Origin: Haloechinothrix sp033042135
GTDB lineage: Bacteria > Actinomycetota > Actinomycetes > Mycobacteriales > Pseudonocardiaceae
Length of the DNA stretch: 64,000 bases
Direction: 5' to 3'
Assembly: GCF_033042135.1 (NCBI RefSeq)
Contig: NZ_WBXM01000007.1
Location: 219,260-283,259, forward strand
This document shows, in pieces, positions 24,428-33,646 of the stretch (its first letter is position 1; each line of letters starts with the position of its first letter). The notes under the pieces are model-generated. The model had not been told where the DNA came from. It was given only the letters and a program-made list of their open reading frames with translations, and searched no databases. Position numbers and translations under genes: made by a program.

Positions 24428-25414
24428 GTGAGTGGTTTCGGAATCGACTTCGGCACCGCGAACACGGTCGTCGGGCGCCCCAACGGGGGCATCATCTACG
24501 ACGAACCGTCGGTGATGCTGATTCGCACGAACGAACCGTACCGGGCGATCCGGGTCGGGAAGGAAGCACGGGAGCTCATCGGGCGCACCCCGTCAGGGTT
24601 CACCACGGTGCGACCGATGCGCGACGGCGTGATCGTCGATCTGGAGTCGGCACGCGCGTATATCGGCGCGATCATCCGCAAAGTGACCGACCGGTGGCAG
24701 CGGTGGCTACGTCCCCGTGCGGTGATCGCCGTACCGGCGGGAGCCACGACCCTGGAACGCCGGGCACTGCTCGAGGTGGCACACGAGGCGGGCCTGCGCA
24801 AGGTCGCCGTGCTGCCCGAGCCCGTGGCAGGCGCGCTCGGCTCCGGCGTCAACCCCGTCGAGCCCCGTGCTCACCTCGTCGTGGACGTCGGCGGTGGGAC
24901 CTCGGAAATCACCGGCTTCTGCTTCGGCGGGATCCTCACCCACCGCAGCTGCCGTGTCGCAGGCGACGAGCTGACCAACGCGCTGTACCAGCACCTGCGC
25001 GCCGAGCACCAGATCGTGGTCGGCGAACTCACCGCCGAGGACATCAAGATGGGCATGAACGGTGAGGCCGAGCCGTCGCTCGTCGTGGAAGGCCGCGACG
25101 CAGCGACCGGCCGGGCTCGGCTCGTCACGCTGAACACCGACGAGATCATGGATGCCCTGCGACCGACCACGACCGAGATCGTGCACACCCTCACCAGCTG
25201 CCTCGAGGACCTGCCCGCGCAAGCGGTGGGCGACATCATGGCCGAAGGCGTGCTCGCCATCGGTGGTGGATCCCAGCTACGCGGGTTCACGATGCTGCTC
25301 GAGGAGGCTTTCGGCTTCCCGGTGAAACAATCCGACCGGCCACTGGCCTGCGTCGCGGAGGGAGCGACCGCCGCACTGTCGCAGCCGGACGTGGTGGCCG
25401 CGTACGGCTACTGA
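24428..25414 (+). CDS. MreB-like bacterial actin (orphan)
   Basis: A 328-residue actin-family ATPase. Phosphate 1 loop GIDFGTANTVVG, the second phosphate loop VVDVGGGTSEITGF and the adenosine loop GVLAIGGGSQLRGF are all present, along with RPMRDGVIVDLE and LPEPVAGALGSG. This is the MreB/Mbl pattern at normal length. GTG at 24428 is five bases after GGGAGG. No mreC, mreD or rodZ is adjacent; instead a RodA-PBP fusion gene is convergent across a terminator. Many actinobacterial rods lack MreB and grow at the pole, so its role here (spores, branching, cell wall) cannot be read from sequence. Confidence 0.88.
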   Translation: MSGFGIDFGTANTVVGRPNGGIIYDEPSVMLIRTNEPYRAIRVGKEARELIGRTPSGFTTVRPMRDGVIVDLESARAYIGAIIRKVTDRWQRWLRPRAVIAVPAGATTLERRALLEVAHEAGLRKVAVLPEPVAGALGSGVNPVEPRAHLVVDVGGGTSEITGFCFGGILTHRSCRVAGDELTNALYQHLRAEHQIVVGELTAEDIKMGMNGEAEPSLVVEGRDAATGRARLVTLNTDEIMDALRPTTTEIVHTLTSCLEDLPAQAVGDIMAEGVLAIGGGSQLRGFTMLLEEAFGFPVKQSDRPLACVAEGATAALSQPDVVAAYGY

Positions 25415-25427
25415 GCCGGATCCCCAC

Positions 25428-25461
25428 CGCCGGGGCGGCCCGTGGTCGGGCCGCCCCGGCG
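25428..25461. terminator. Bidirectional terminator between mreB-like and rodA-pbp
   Basis: CGCCGGGGCGGCCC at 25428-25441 pairs perfectly with 25448-25461 around a six-base loop, 14 bases after the MreB-like stop and between two convergent genes. Confidence 0.75.
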
Positions 25462-25551
25462 TGATTATCCGTGCGCCGCCGTTCCCGCAGAGTCCGCCGC
25501 GCCCGCGGGGTTTGCGGTCGCTTCTGGGATCGCTCGGGGATTCGCCGGGCG

Positions 25552-28413
25552 CTAGCGGTTGTCCGCGAAGTACTCGAGGATGTCGCTCACGACCGGCCCC
25601 GAGGTGGACGAGCCGAACCCGCCACCTCGCACGAACACCGTCACCGCGATCTCGGGGTCCTCGGCGGGAGCGACCGCGCTGAACCATGCGTGCGGTTCGT
25701 CGTTGCCGTCCGACGGATCCTCCGCCGTCCCGGTCTTGGCCATCGACGTGATCGGCAGCTCGTCCAGCTGCCCTGCCGTACCACCCGTGACGGCGGCACG
25801 CATACCTTCCTGAACCGAGTCGAGCTCAGCGGAGAACGACAACTCCCGCGGCTCAGCGGAATCGATGCCGTTGAACTCGTCGCGGCCGAAGCCTGCCGCG
25901 AGCTGCGGCGTCACCACCTCACCGCTGGCCAGCGCTGCCGTCCAGCGTGCCGAGTGCAGCCCGGTCACCGTCAGCGGCCCCTGGCCGATGCCCATCAGTA
26001 CCGTCGAGCCCGCGTACCAGTGGCCACCGATCTGCTCCACGGAATCCGGCGTACCGAGGAACCCCGCGCTCTCCCCGGGCAGGTCGATACCTGTCGGCCT
26101 GCCCACTCCCAGCTCCTCGGCGACGGCGGAGATCCGCTCCGGGCCGAGTTCGAGAGCCAGCTTGTAGAAGTACACGTTGTCCGACATCGCGATGGCGTCG
26201 GTCAGGTTGTGCGGCCCCATGGGGCGCCAGTTGTCGAACGTGTGCCCGCCGAACGAGAAGCTACCTCCCGTAGGGATCACTCGATCGGGCGGGAATCCGC
26301 CGTAGGCCGCGTTGGCCGCGGCCACAACGATCTTGTAGGTCGACCCCGGCGGCAACGGCACCTGCGAGTTGTGCTCGTGCATCGGCAGGCCGGGACCGTC
26401 CATCGCGGCCGCGATCTCGTCCGAGTCGAGCGGCGGTACGTAGACGTTGTTGTCGTAGGCCGGCGTGCTCGCCATGGCCAGCACGGCACCGGTACGCACG
26501 TCCATGGCGAACGCGCCGCCGAGATCACCCGTGCTGGTCGCCACCGCCTCCTGCAGCGACTCCGTGGCCACACGCTGCATATCGAGATCGAGATGCAATC
26601 GCAGATGCTCGCCGGGGACGGGATCGACACGTTCGGCGGCAGCGGCCGGGCGCCCCTCCGGATCCACGTACACGCACTGCCTGCCGTCGGTGCCCCGCAG
26701 CAGTGCGTCGTACTGCTGCTCCAGCCCGGTTCGGCCGACCATCGCCCCCAGCGGCAATCCGGGCGAACGGTGCATGTCGGCCGGGGTTCCCACGCCCACG
26801 AACCCCAGCATCGGCCCGAGCATCTCCCCGTGCGGGTAATGGCGGCGCTGTGAGGGAGCCACCAGCACGCCAGGCAGGCCCGCCTCGGCAACCCGCTCAC
26901 CGGTTTCCGGTTCGACGGTGGCCACCTCCACATGGAGCTCGTCCGAGCGCGCCATGGCCTCGCGCAACGCCGAGGGAGAGTCGTCGACCAGCTCGGCGAG
27001 CCGCCGCACAGCGCCGTCGTCGCCGTCGGGAAAGAGGCCGGGCACGACATGGATCTCCTGCCGGTCCTGGTTGGCCGCCAGGATCTCGCCGTCGCGGTCC
27101 TGGATGGTGCCGCGCTCGGCGGGCAGCCGGATGCAGCGGGTCATCTGGTCCTCACCCTCCTGGCGTAGCTCTTCGCCCCTGGCGACCTGCACGTGCCAGG
27201 CGAACGCCGACATCGCGACCAGGTTCGCGGTGAGCACCAGCGCCCCGGTCCGCGCCAGCCGCGGGTGGTGACGTTCGCGTGGTGGCGGTGCCCACAGCGG
27301 CCGGTCGTGCCCATCCCTGCGAGCCGCGAGCACCATGCCGAGCGCGACAAAGTGCACCATCGCGACCGTTCCCCCGTAGCTGAACAGCGGGATGGGCAGG
27401 CCGGTGTGGGGGAGCAGCGTCAGGTTGGCCGCGATGGACACCAGCGCGTGCAGCCCGAACATCGCCGCCACACCCGCGGCGATGAGCGCGGCTTCCGGGC
27501 TGCGCGCCATCCTGCTGGCCTGCGCCGCCCGCCACACCAGCACGAGGATCGCGGCCACCACGACGAGCCCACCGAGCAAACCCCAGGCATGTACCACGCT
27601 GGCGAAGGCCAGATCGTGCTCACGCTCCGGCAGGTAGGACGCACGCAGGTCGAACAGCGGCTCCCGTGCCCGGCCGAGCAGTCCGCCGCCCGCGATGGCG
27701 ATCTCGGCCTGCAACGCCGCCCAGCCTGCGCCTTCGGCGTCCCGCGCCCCCGAGGCGTACGCTTCCAGCCGATCCAGCTGGTACGGCCGCAGCACCAGTA
27801 GGGTCAGCGGGAGCGCGGCCATCGCCAGCCCGAAGATCGGCAGCAGCGGCAGCAGCGGCACCCGGGCCAGCACCACGACGAACGCGGCGATCACCGCGAG
27901 CACCAGCGCCGTTGACAGGTCCGGCTGCAGCGCCGTCAGCGCGACCGGTACGGCCGTCAGGCCGATCGCCCCCAGCAATCGCAGTTTGGAGTAACCGCGT
28001 GCCAGCAGGTGCGCCAGCAGCAGCAACACCCCCAGCTTGGCGATCTCGGACGGCTGCACGGTCAGCACACCCAGATCGAGCCATCGCTGTGCGCCCTTGA
28101 CGGTGTGACCGGCGACCGGGACCGCGAACAGCAGCGCCACCGACACCAGGTAGACGATCCATGCCAGCCTCGGTAGCGCCTGCACCCGCAGCCGGGCCAG
28201 CAACACCATGACGCTCAGCCCGACCACGCCGACCAGCGCGTGCCGGATCGCCAGCGTGGTCATGCCCAGCGCGACCAGGTTAGCCAGGCCGAGCAGCACC
28301 AGCGTCGCCGCGGCCCCGACGATCCACGGGTCGACGACGCGCCGCTCCGGTTCACCCCCGCTGGGACGGCGAGCTAGGCCACCGCCGTGCCTGCTCGCGC
28401 TGTGACCGCGCAT
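25552..28413 (-). CDS. RodA/FtsW-PBP2 fusion: SEDS glycosyltransferase + transpeptidase in one chain
   Basis: A 953-residue bifunctional peptidoglycan synthase. Residues ~30-375 are a SEDS polymerase with about ten membrane spans, including GAQRWLDLG, LTVQPSEIAKLGVLLLLA and LPEREHDLAFASV, whose Asp (~266) matches the catalytic SEDS residue, ending in LPIPLFSYGGTVAMV. A further membrane span (~388-411) leads into a class B PBP: RGTIQDRDGEILA, then the active-site STYK (Ser ~687), SDN (~741) and KTGT (~892). Normally these are two partner proteins. ATG 28413 follows GAGGGGG; longer in-frame starts overlap the upstream gene. Confidence 0.9.
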   Translation of the reverse strand: MRGHSASRHGGGLARRPSGGEPERRVVDPWIVGAAATLVLLGLANLVALGMTTLAIRHALVGVVGLSVMVLLARLRVQALPRLAWIVYLVSVALLFAVPVAGHTVKGAQRWLDLGVLTVQPSEIAKLGVLLLLAHLLARGYSKLRLLGAIGLTAVPVALTALQPDLSTALVLAVIAAFVVVLARVPLLPLLPIFGLAMAALPLTLLVLRPYQLDRLEAYASGARDAEGAGWAALQAEIAIAGGGLLGRAREPLFDLRASYLPEREHDLAFASVVHAWGLLGGLVVVAAILVLVWRAAQASRMARSPEAALIAAGVAAMFGLHALVSIAANLTLLPHTGLPIPLFSYGGTVAMVHFVALGMVLAARRDGHDRPLWAPPPRERHHPRLARTGALVLTANLVAMSAFAWHVQVARGEELRQEGEDQMTRCIRLPAERGTIQDRDGEILAANQDRQEIHVVPGLFPDGDDGAVRRLAELVDDSPSALREAMARSDELHVEVATVEPETGERVAEAGLPGVLVAPSQRRHYPHGEMLGPMLGFVGVGTPADMHRSPGLPLGAMVGRTGLEQQYDALLRGTDGRQCVYVDPEGRPAAAAERVDPVPGEHLRLHLDLDMQRVATESLQEAVATSTGDLGGAFAMDVRTGAVLAMASTPAYDNNVYVPPLDSDEIAAAMDGPGLPMHEHNSQVPLPPGSTYKIVVAAANAAYGGFPPDRVIPTGGSFSFGGHTFDNWRPMGPHNLTDAIAMSDNVYFYKLALELGPERISAVAEELGVGRPTGIDLPGESAGFLGTPDSVEQIGGHWYAGSTVLMGIGQGPLTVTGLHSARWTAALASGEVVTPQLAAGFGRDEFNGIDSAEPRELSFSAELDSVQEGMRAAVTGGTAGQLDELPITSMAKTGTAEDPSDGNDEPHAWFSAVAPAEDPEIAVTVFVRGGGFGSSTSGPVVSDILEYFADNR

Positions 28414-28423
28414 GACCGCCCCC

Positions 28424-29803
28424 TCAGCACGTTCCTCCGTCATCCGGCACATCGAGCGGTGGTGATGACGCCCTCGCGGGCTCGTCGGTCACCGCCACCA
28501 CCGCCAGCGCCGAACCGTCCGGCAACTCGGGCCTGCTGATGCCGTACACCTGCCCCCATCCCGATTGCGCGGTGACAGCCATGCCCGGCTGCTCCTCGAT
28601 CGAGCCGCTGCACCGGTCCACGATGTGCAGCGACCAGCTCACCTGCCGGACAGCAGGCTCCCGTTCCAACACGACATCCACCCGCACCGTGCACGTCTCA
28701 CCCGGTTCACAGGCCTCGTCGAGGTGCTCGATGTCCACCGCCGTGATCGGATCTGCCGACTCGGGCGCCAGCCTTTCGAACTCGGCCGGTTCCGCGGCCG
28801 TGCCCTCACCCTCGGCACCGGGCTCCTCCCGGCTGTCGTCGCCGCCACCACTACCCGCCTCGCCGCCCGGGGCCTGTGTCACCGGAGCGAGGTGCTGCGG
28901 GGGAGATTCGGAGGTGAACAGCGCGTCCCATCCCTGCTGCAGGTCGGACACCGCTCGAGGGAATCCCCACCAGCTGCCCGCGGCCACCAGAGCCGCAAGC
29001 GCCACAACCGGGATCACCCACCGCGCTCGGAGCTTCGGTCGGCGGTGCCACGCCTTGCGGCGGGTGCGCCGCCAGCCCCGCAGCCGGGGCCTGCCGGGCG
29101 CTCGGCGCACCGGTACCGGCTCGGCGCGCGGCGCGGGTCCCTCCTGGTTCGGTGGCTCCGGTTCAGGGGGGTGGCCTGCGATCGCCGCGATGAGCGCGAC
29201 GAGCTGCTTGCGTATCCGATCGGTCGGTTGCCCGGACTCGTCGAGCAACCGCGCCGCCGCCGTGCGTACCTGCTCGGCGGTGCGCGCGATGTCCTCCTCC
29301 GCCTCGTCGATGTCCTCGACGAGCTGGTTCGATTCGTCGTGCCGCCGGATACCGTCGCGGCGGGAACACGCCGCCAGCCGGTTGATGACGTCGATGGTCA
29401 CCCGGATCACCGGCCGCCAGCTGCGGGCGACACCGTCACCCGGACCCGTCGATGTGGACGCTTCCCCATCCTGCTGCGTGGTTCCAGTCTCCCCGGCGTA
29501 GGCCGAGTCCGTGCGGCGTGTACCGGATGGATCGATCACCAGGTCGCCCGAATCGGTGACCTGTAGCCAGTAGTCGCTGAACTCGAGCGGCGGCTGTCCC
29601 TCACTGCGCAGCTCGTCCAGCCCGTCGGCGAGGTCGTGGGCGAGCAGCGCCGCCTGCGGTGGGGTCAGGGTGGCCACCGCGAGCAATCGGCGCAGTGCCG
29701 TAGCAGGCGCGGCGGCAGCGCCCGCACCCGGCTGTGCCGTCCCGTCGCGGGGATCCGAGCCCGGTTCCGGGCTGACCTGCCTGCTGGATTCCGACCCTGC
29801 CAT
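28424..29803 (-). CDS. Single-pass membrane protein of unknown function, upstream of rodA-pbp
   Basis: A 459-residue protein. The cytoplasmic N-terminal ~240 residues are acidic and helical (DESNQLVEDIDEAEEDIARTAEQVRTAAARLLDE), followed by a Pro-rich, then Arg-rich stretch. One membrane span follows (RWVIPVVALAALVAAGSWWGF), then an exported acidic Gly/Glu linker and a C-terminal domain with four cysteines (DEACEPGETCTV, IVDRCSGSI, last residue Cys) likely disulfide-bonded. Its stop overlaps the ribosome site of the RodA-PBP fusion, so the two are co-expressed; it could regulate or scaffold that enzyme, but I do not recognise the family. Confidence 0.75.
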   Translation of the reverse strand: MAGSESSRQVSPEPGSDPRDGTAQPGAGAAAAPATALRRLLAVATLTPPQAALLAHDLADGLDELRSEGQPPLEFSDYWLQVTDSGDLVIDPSGTRRTDSAYAGETGTTQQDGEASTSTGPGDGVARSWRPVIRVTIDVINRLAACSRRDGIRRHDESNQLVEDIDEAEEDIARTAEQVRTAAARLLDESGQPTDRIRKQLVALIAAIAGHPPEPEPPNQEGPAPRAEPVPVRRAPGRPRLRGWRRTRRKAWHRRPKLRARWVIPVVALAALVAAGSWWGFPRAVSDLQQGWDALFTSESPPQHLAPVTQAPGGEAGSGGGDDSREEPGAEGEGTAAEPAEFERLAPESADPITAVDIEHLDEACEPGETCTVRVDVVLEREPAVRQVSWSLHIVDRCSGSIEEQPGMAVTAQSGWGQVYGISRPELPDGSALAVVAVTDEPARASSPPLDVPDDGGTC

Positions 29804-29965
29804 CTCGCGCTCTCCCGACTGCCGGATGAGGACACACGACAGGCGCCGCCGCTTGCCCCGGGCGCGACACCCGGGCGGACGCTGTCCCGTGTCTCCTGCC
29901 GCTAAGATCCATTATTTCGGGTGCGAGCGGATCAGCACAGGTCTGACCGTGTGTGTGCCAAACTG

Positions 29966-30196
29966 TTACCTCGATCGCGGTTCAACGACCTCGCCGTTTT
30001 GGGGCGCCGCGGCGGTTCTGTGGCGCTGCTCGGCCGCCGCTCCCACCCGCGCCCCGGTGAGCAACTCCACCACGACGCCGTCGTAGCAGCGAAACTGGAG
30101 CGCGATCACGCCGGGAGCCACGTTAATGGCCCGGATCAGCCTGCGGAAACCGAGCAGGACGTTGGCATCGTGCTGGGGGCAGTAGACGCTGAACAT
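29966..30196 (-). CDS. Small zinc-ribbon-like protein
   Basis: A 76-residue protein starting MFSVYCPQHDANVLLGFRRL and containing FRCYDGVVVELLTGARV, behind an AAGGAG ribosome site. The layout (CPxH early, a Cys-containing strand about 30 residues later, then TGARV) recalls short actinobacterial proteins beginning MYSVYCP that carry a degenerate zinc ribbon. Only two cysteines and one histidine are in place, so metal binding is uncertain. It lies downstream of the SARP regulator with a 92-base gap and may share its transcript. Function unknown. Confidence 0.65.
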   Translation of the reverse strand: MFSVYCPQHDANVLLGFRRLIRAINVAPGVIALQFRCYDGVVVELLTGARVGAAAEQRHRTAAAPQNGEVVEPRSR

Positions 30197-30288
30197 GCCG
30201 GTGCTCTCCTTACCGTCGGAGACCACCACGGTGCGGTACCACGCTGACGATGCGCTGACGATCACCGTGCCGCGCCAGCGGCGACCCG

Positions 30289-33200
30289 CTACCCCGCCGC
30301 TCGCGACGCGGGCTGCGCTGCCAGCACTCGCTCGACCCGGCCCACGATGGCGTCCAGATCGGCCACCCATGCCGCGGCTTCGCTCACCATCCCGGCATGC
30401 ACGTCCCGAGACCGTGCCGCACCGACACGATCCTCGACCAGGTCGACCTCGGGGATCTCGCCGTCCGGCCGCGCCACACCGGCATCGCTGCGCAACGCAT
30501 GGGCCACGTCGAGCAGTGTCCTCGCGGGCTCCGGCTCGCCACACGCCAGCGCCAGCCCTTCCAGCGCGAGCGCCACCGCTCGCCGGTCGCCGGTACGCAC
30601 CGCATCGCGTAACGATCGCAGCTGCCAGTTCCGGACCTCCCGGGCATCGGCCACGGCTCGACAGGCCAGCCCGATGGCCGCGCAGCTGAACGCGCTCCCC
30701 GACAGCGACCCGATCGCGCGGTAATGACGCAGCGCCGCCTCGTGCTGCACCCTCGCGTCGTGCGCGCGCCCTTGCCTGCGCAGCACCAGGCCCAGCCCGT
30801 TGTCGGCGTAGGCCACCGTGCTGGGCTCACCGAGCTCGCGCCCGATCTCGCCTGCTCGCCTGAGGTAACTCGACGCCACGTCCAGAGCACCACGTAGACC
30901 ATACAGGTTACCGATCTTGATGAGCTGGTGGGCGTGCATATCGCGCATGCCGAGATCCTGCGCGATATGCGCCATATCCTCGCGCGCTCGCAGCGACCCG
31001 TCGTAGTCACCGTTCATCTCGTCGAGGTTGGCCAGCAGGTCCAGCGACTGGAGCTCCCCCCAGCGGTCGCCGGAGGAGTCGAACCCGGCCCGCGCGGTCT
31101 CCGCCTCGTGCCGCGCCTGCTGCGGTCGGCCGTCGCGGGACGCCGCGACCCCGGAGGTCAACCGCGTCGCCGCGGTGAACCACTCGTCGTCGATCAGCTC
31201 GGCCACGGCCCTGATCCGCGTCAGCACGCGGTGACCGCGATGCGGGTCCCCTCGCTGGAACAGCCGATCGGCGGTGAGCAGCGCGACCAGCCGCGTCCCG
31301 CTGTCCCATCTCGCCACATCGGTGTCGTACAGGGTTTCGACGCAGCGATGCAACGCGGCGTCCGCCTCGGTATCGGTGAACGCGAGGGTGTCCAGCCAGG
31401 CCTGCGCGGTCGACCGATGGGGCGTGTCGCGGCACGTATGGCTGAGCAGCTCGGCGAGGATCGCTCTGCCCTCGCGACGCCTGCCGCTGAGCCACCAGTA
31501 CCAGCCGAGCGAGCTCGCCGCGCCCAGCGCATCGGCCATCCGGCCGCTGGCGCGCAGCGTCGCGAGCGCGGCCACGATATCCGCATGCGCGGTGGTCAGC
31601 TCGCGCAGCGCCCGGGGCTGGTCACCGCCGCGCAGGAGCACATCGAGGTGGGCAGCCAGCCGGTGGAAGTACGCCGCGTGGTTCGCCGCGATCGTGTCCA
31701 CCTCCGGATGTCCGGCCAGCAGGCGACGCGCGTACGCGCGAATCGTATCGAGTAGCCGGTAAGGGGTGGGTTCGGCGCTCGAGTCGTAGCTGATGAGCGA
31801 GCGATCCACCAACCCGGCGATCATCTGCGCCACCTCACTCGCGCCGGCACCCGCCACCGCCCGCGCGGCCTCCAGCGACCACGACCCCTCGATGATCGAC
31901 ACCCTGACCAGCAGGTCGGCCTCGTCGTCGCACAGCAGACGCCAGCTGCGGTCGATGGTGTCGATCAGCCTGCACCCGTCCCCGCGATGCAGGAAGTCTC
32001 GGTCCACCGCCAGGTGCCGGGCGAGGTCGGCCAGCGTGAGACCGCGGAGCAACCCCGCCGCGACCTCCATCGCGAGAGGGATACCGTCGGCCTGCCGCAC
32101 GATCGCCGCGATGTTACGACAATCCTCATCGGACAGCGATGCGTGATCGAGCCGTGCCCTGGCGAGAAACAACGCCACGGACTCGGCTGCCAGGAATGTC
32201 GTGCGCTCCCCGTCCGGAGCGGGCAGCGGCAGCGGGTCGAGCCGCAGCACGGCCTCGCTCGGGGCGCCGAGCAACACCCGGGTGGTCGTCAGCACTCGCA
32301 GCTCGGGGCACTCGCCGAGCAGGTAGGCGGCCAGCTCGGCCACCGCCTCGCGCACGTGCTCGCAGCGATCCAGTACCACGATCATCTCGCTGCCGCCGAT
32401 CCGGGACCGTAATCGGTCCACGGCGTCACGACGCGGGTCCGAGGTCAGCCGCTCGTCGCTACCCAATCGCGCGCCCTGCCGGTCGCGGAAGGTCCGCAGC
32501 ACGGCTCCGGCGACCGCTTCCCGGTCGCAACCGGTCTCGCTGGGCAGAGCGAGCTCGGTGAGGTCGGTGAACCACACCCCGTCAGCAGGCGAGGTCAGCC
32601 TGGCGAGCGCGTGCACCACAAGGCGCGTCTTGCCGATACCGCCCGGTCCGGTCACCGTCACCAGGCGCTCACGAGCCAGCAGCTCCCGGAGCCTATCCAG
32701 CTGATCCCGGCGGCCGATGAACTCGCCCACCTCGGCGGGTACCCGGTCTACGCGTCGCGGTCGGGACCGGGCGTGACCGCCCTCGGGGGCACGCTGCGCC
32801 AGCACGTCCGCGTGCGCCTGCCGCAGCTCGGGTCCCGGATCCACACCCAGCTCCTCGCGCAGCCGCTGCAGCCCCGACCGGTATACCGCCAGCGCCTCTC
32901 CCTGCCTGCCCTGTCGGGCGAGCGCGCGGAGCACCAACGCGCGCAGCGATTCGCGGAGCGGGTGCTCGTCGAGTATCGCGACCAGCTCGTCCGGCAGGCC
33001 AGGGGAACCGCCCACGTCCAGCCAGGCACTGGCGTGCATCTCCACCGCGGTCAGCCACAGCGCCCGGTAGTGCTCGGCAGCCGCGACGACGAACGGATAG
33101 TCGTGGTACTCCGGGAGCAGCTCCCCCGAGTAGCACGCCAGCGCCTCGTCGAGGAGGGCACAGGCTCGCGCCGACCGACCTGCCGCGAGCTCCCGGCGCG

Positions 33201-33537
33201 CCTGCTCGGTGCGCGCCTCGAACCGACCCACGTCCACCGCCTCGTCGTCGACATGCAGGCAGTAGCCACCGTCGCGGGACTCGAGCAGGTGTCGCGCCCG
33301 TGCCGGCTCCCCCGGAACGAGGGCGCCGCGTAGCCCGGAGACCTTGGCTTGCAACGCGTTACGCGCCTTGCTCGGCTGCTCCTCGCCCCACACGGCTTCG
33401 ATCAACCGATCGGCCGGAACGCGCCTGCCCCGGTTGAGCAGCAGGTACGCCAGCAACGCGCGCTGTTTCGCACCGGGAACGTCGAGCTCGGCATTTCCCT
33501 GCCGGACCCCCAACCTGCCGAAGAGCTCGAACCGCAT
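30289..33537 (-). CDS. SARP/AfsR-type transcriptional regulator
   Basis: A 1082-residue regulator. Residues ~1-95 are an OmpR-type winged helix (MRFELFGRLGVRQGN, AKQRALLAYLLLNRGRRVPADRLIEAVWG), ~95-250 a bacterial transcriptional activation domain, ~310-600 an NB-ARC-type ATPase (VTVTGPGGIGKTRLVVHAL; VVLDRCEHV), and the C-terminal ~400 residues TPR-like helices. This is the AfsR architecture, often governing secondary metabolism. A longer open frame upstream overlaps the neighbouring gene; ATG 33537 is chosen because the SARP domain starts there. A 14-bp palindrome is ten bases ahead. No biosynthetic cluster is evident next to it, apart from the PLP/ATP-grasp group. Confidence 0.9.
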   Translation of the reverse strand: MRFELFGRLGVRQGNAELDVPGAKQRALLAYLLLNRGRRVPADRLIEAVWGEEQPSKARNALQAKVSGLRGALVPGEPARARHLLESRDGGYCLHVDDEAVDVGRFEARTEQARRELAAGRSARACALLDEALACYSGELLPEYHDYPFVVAAAEHYRALWLTAVEMHASAWLDVGGSPGLPDELVAILDEHPLRESLRALVLRALARQGRQGEALAVYRSGLQRLREELGVDPGPELRQAHADVLAQRAPEGGHARSRPRRVDRVPAEVGEFIGRRDQLDRLRELLARERLVTVTGPGGIGKTRLVVHALARLTSPADGVWFTDLTELALPSETGCDREAVAGAVLRTFRDRQGARLGSDERLTSDPRRDAVDRLRSRIGGSEMIVVLDRCEHVREAVAELAAYLLGECPELRVLTTTRVLLGAPSEAVLRLDPLPLPAPDGERTTFLAAESVALFLARARLDHASLSDEDCRNIAAIVRQADGIPLAMEVAAGLLRGLTLADLARHLAVDRDFLHRGDGCRLIDTIDRSWRLLCDDEADLLVRVSIIEGSWSLEAARAVAGAGASEVAQMIAGLVDRSLISYDSSAEPTPYRLLDTIRAYARRLLAGHPEVDTIAANHAAYFHRLAAHLDVLLRGGDQPRALRELTTAHADIVAALATLRASGRMADALGAASSLGWYWWLSGRRREGRAILAELLSHTCRDTPHRSTAQAWLDTLAFTDTEADAALHRCVETLYDTDVARWDSGTRLVALLTADRLFQRGDPHRGHRVLTRIRAVAELIDDEWFTAATRLTSGVAASRDGRPQQARHEAETARAGFDSSGDRWGELQSLDLLANLDEMNGDYDGSLRAREDMAHIAQDLGMRDMHAHQLIKIGNLYGLRGALDVASSYLRRAGEIGRELGEPSTVAYADNGLGLVLRRQGRAHDARVQHEAALRHYRAIGSLSGSAFSCAAIGLACRAVADAREVRNWQLRSLRDAVRTGDRRAVALALEGLALACGEPEPARTLLDVAHALRSDAGVARPDGEIPEVDLVEDRVGAARSRDVHAGMVSEAAAWVADLDAIVGRVERVLAAQPASRAAG

Positions 33538-33546
33538 ACCGGCAGC

Positions 33547-33560
33547 GTACCCGCGGGTAC
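33547..33560. promoter_or_regulatory. 14-bp perfect palindrome before the SARP regulator
   Basis: GTACCCGCGGGTAC is self-complementary and lies ten bases upstream of the regulator's start codon, in the position of an operator or of a stem masking translation. The start lacks a clear ribosome site. Confidence 0.45.
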
Positions 33561-33646
33561 CGACAGACCGTAGCGAATTCTCCAGGGACAGCGCCGCCCT
33601 CGCCTGCCCCTGCTTGCCCTGCCTGCCTCTGCTTAGCTCGCGCCGC

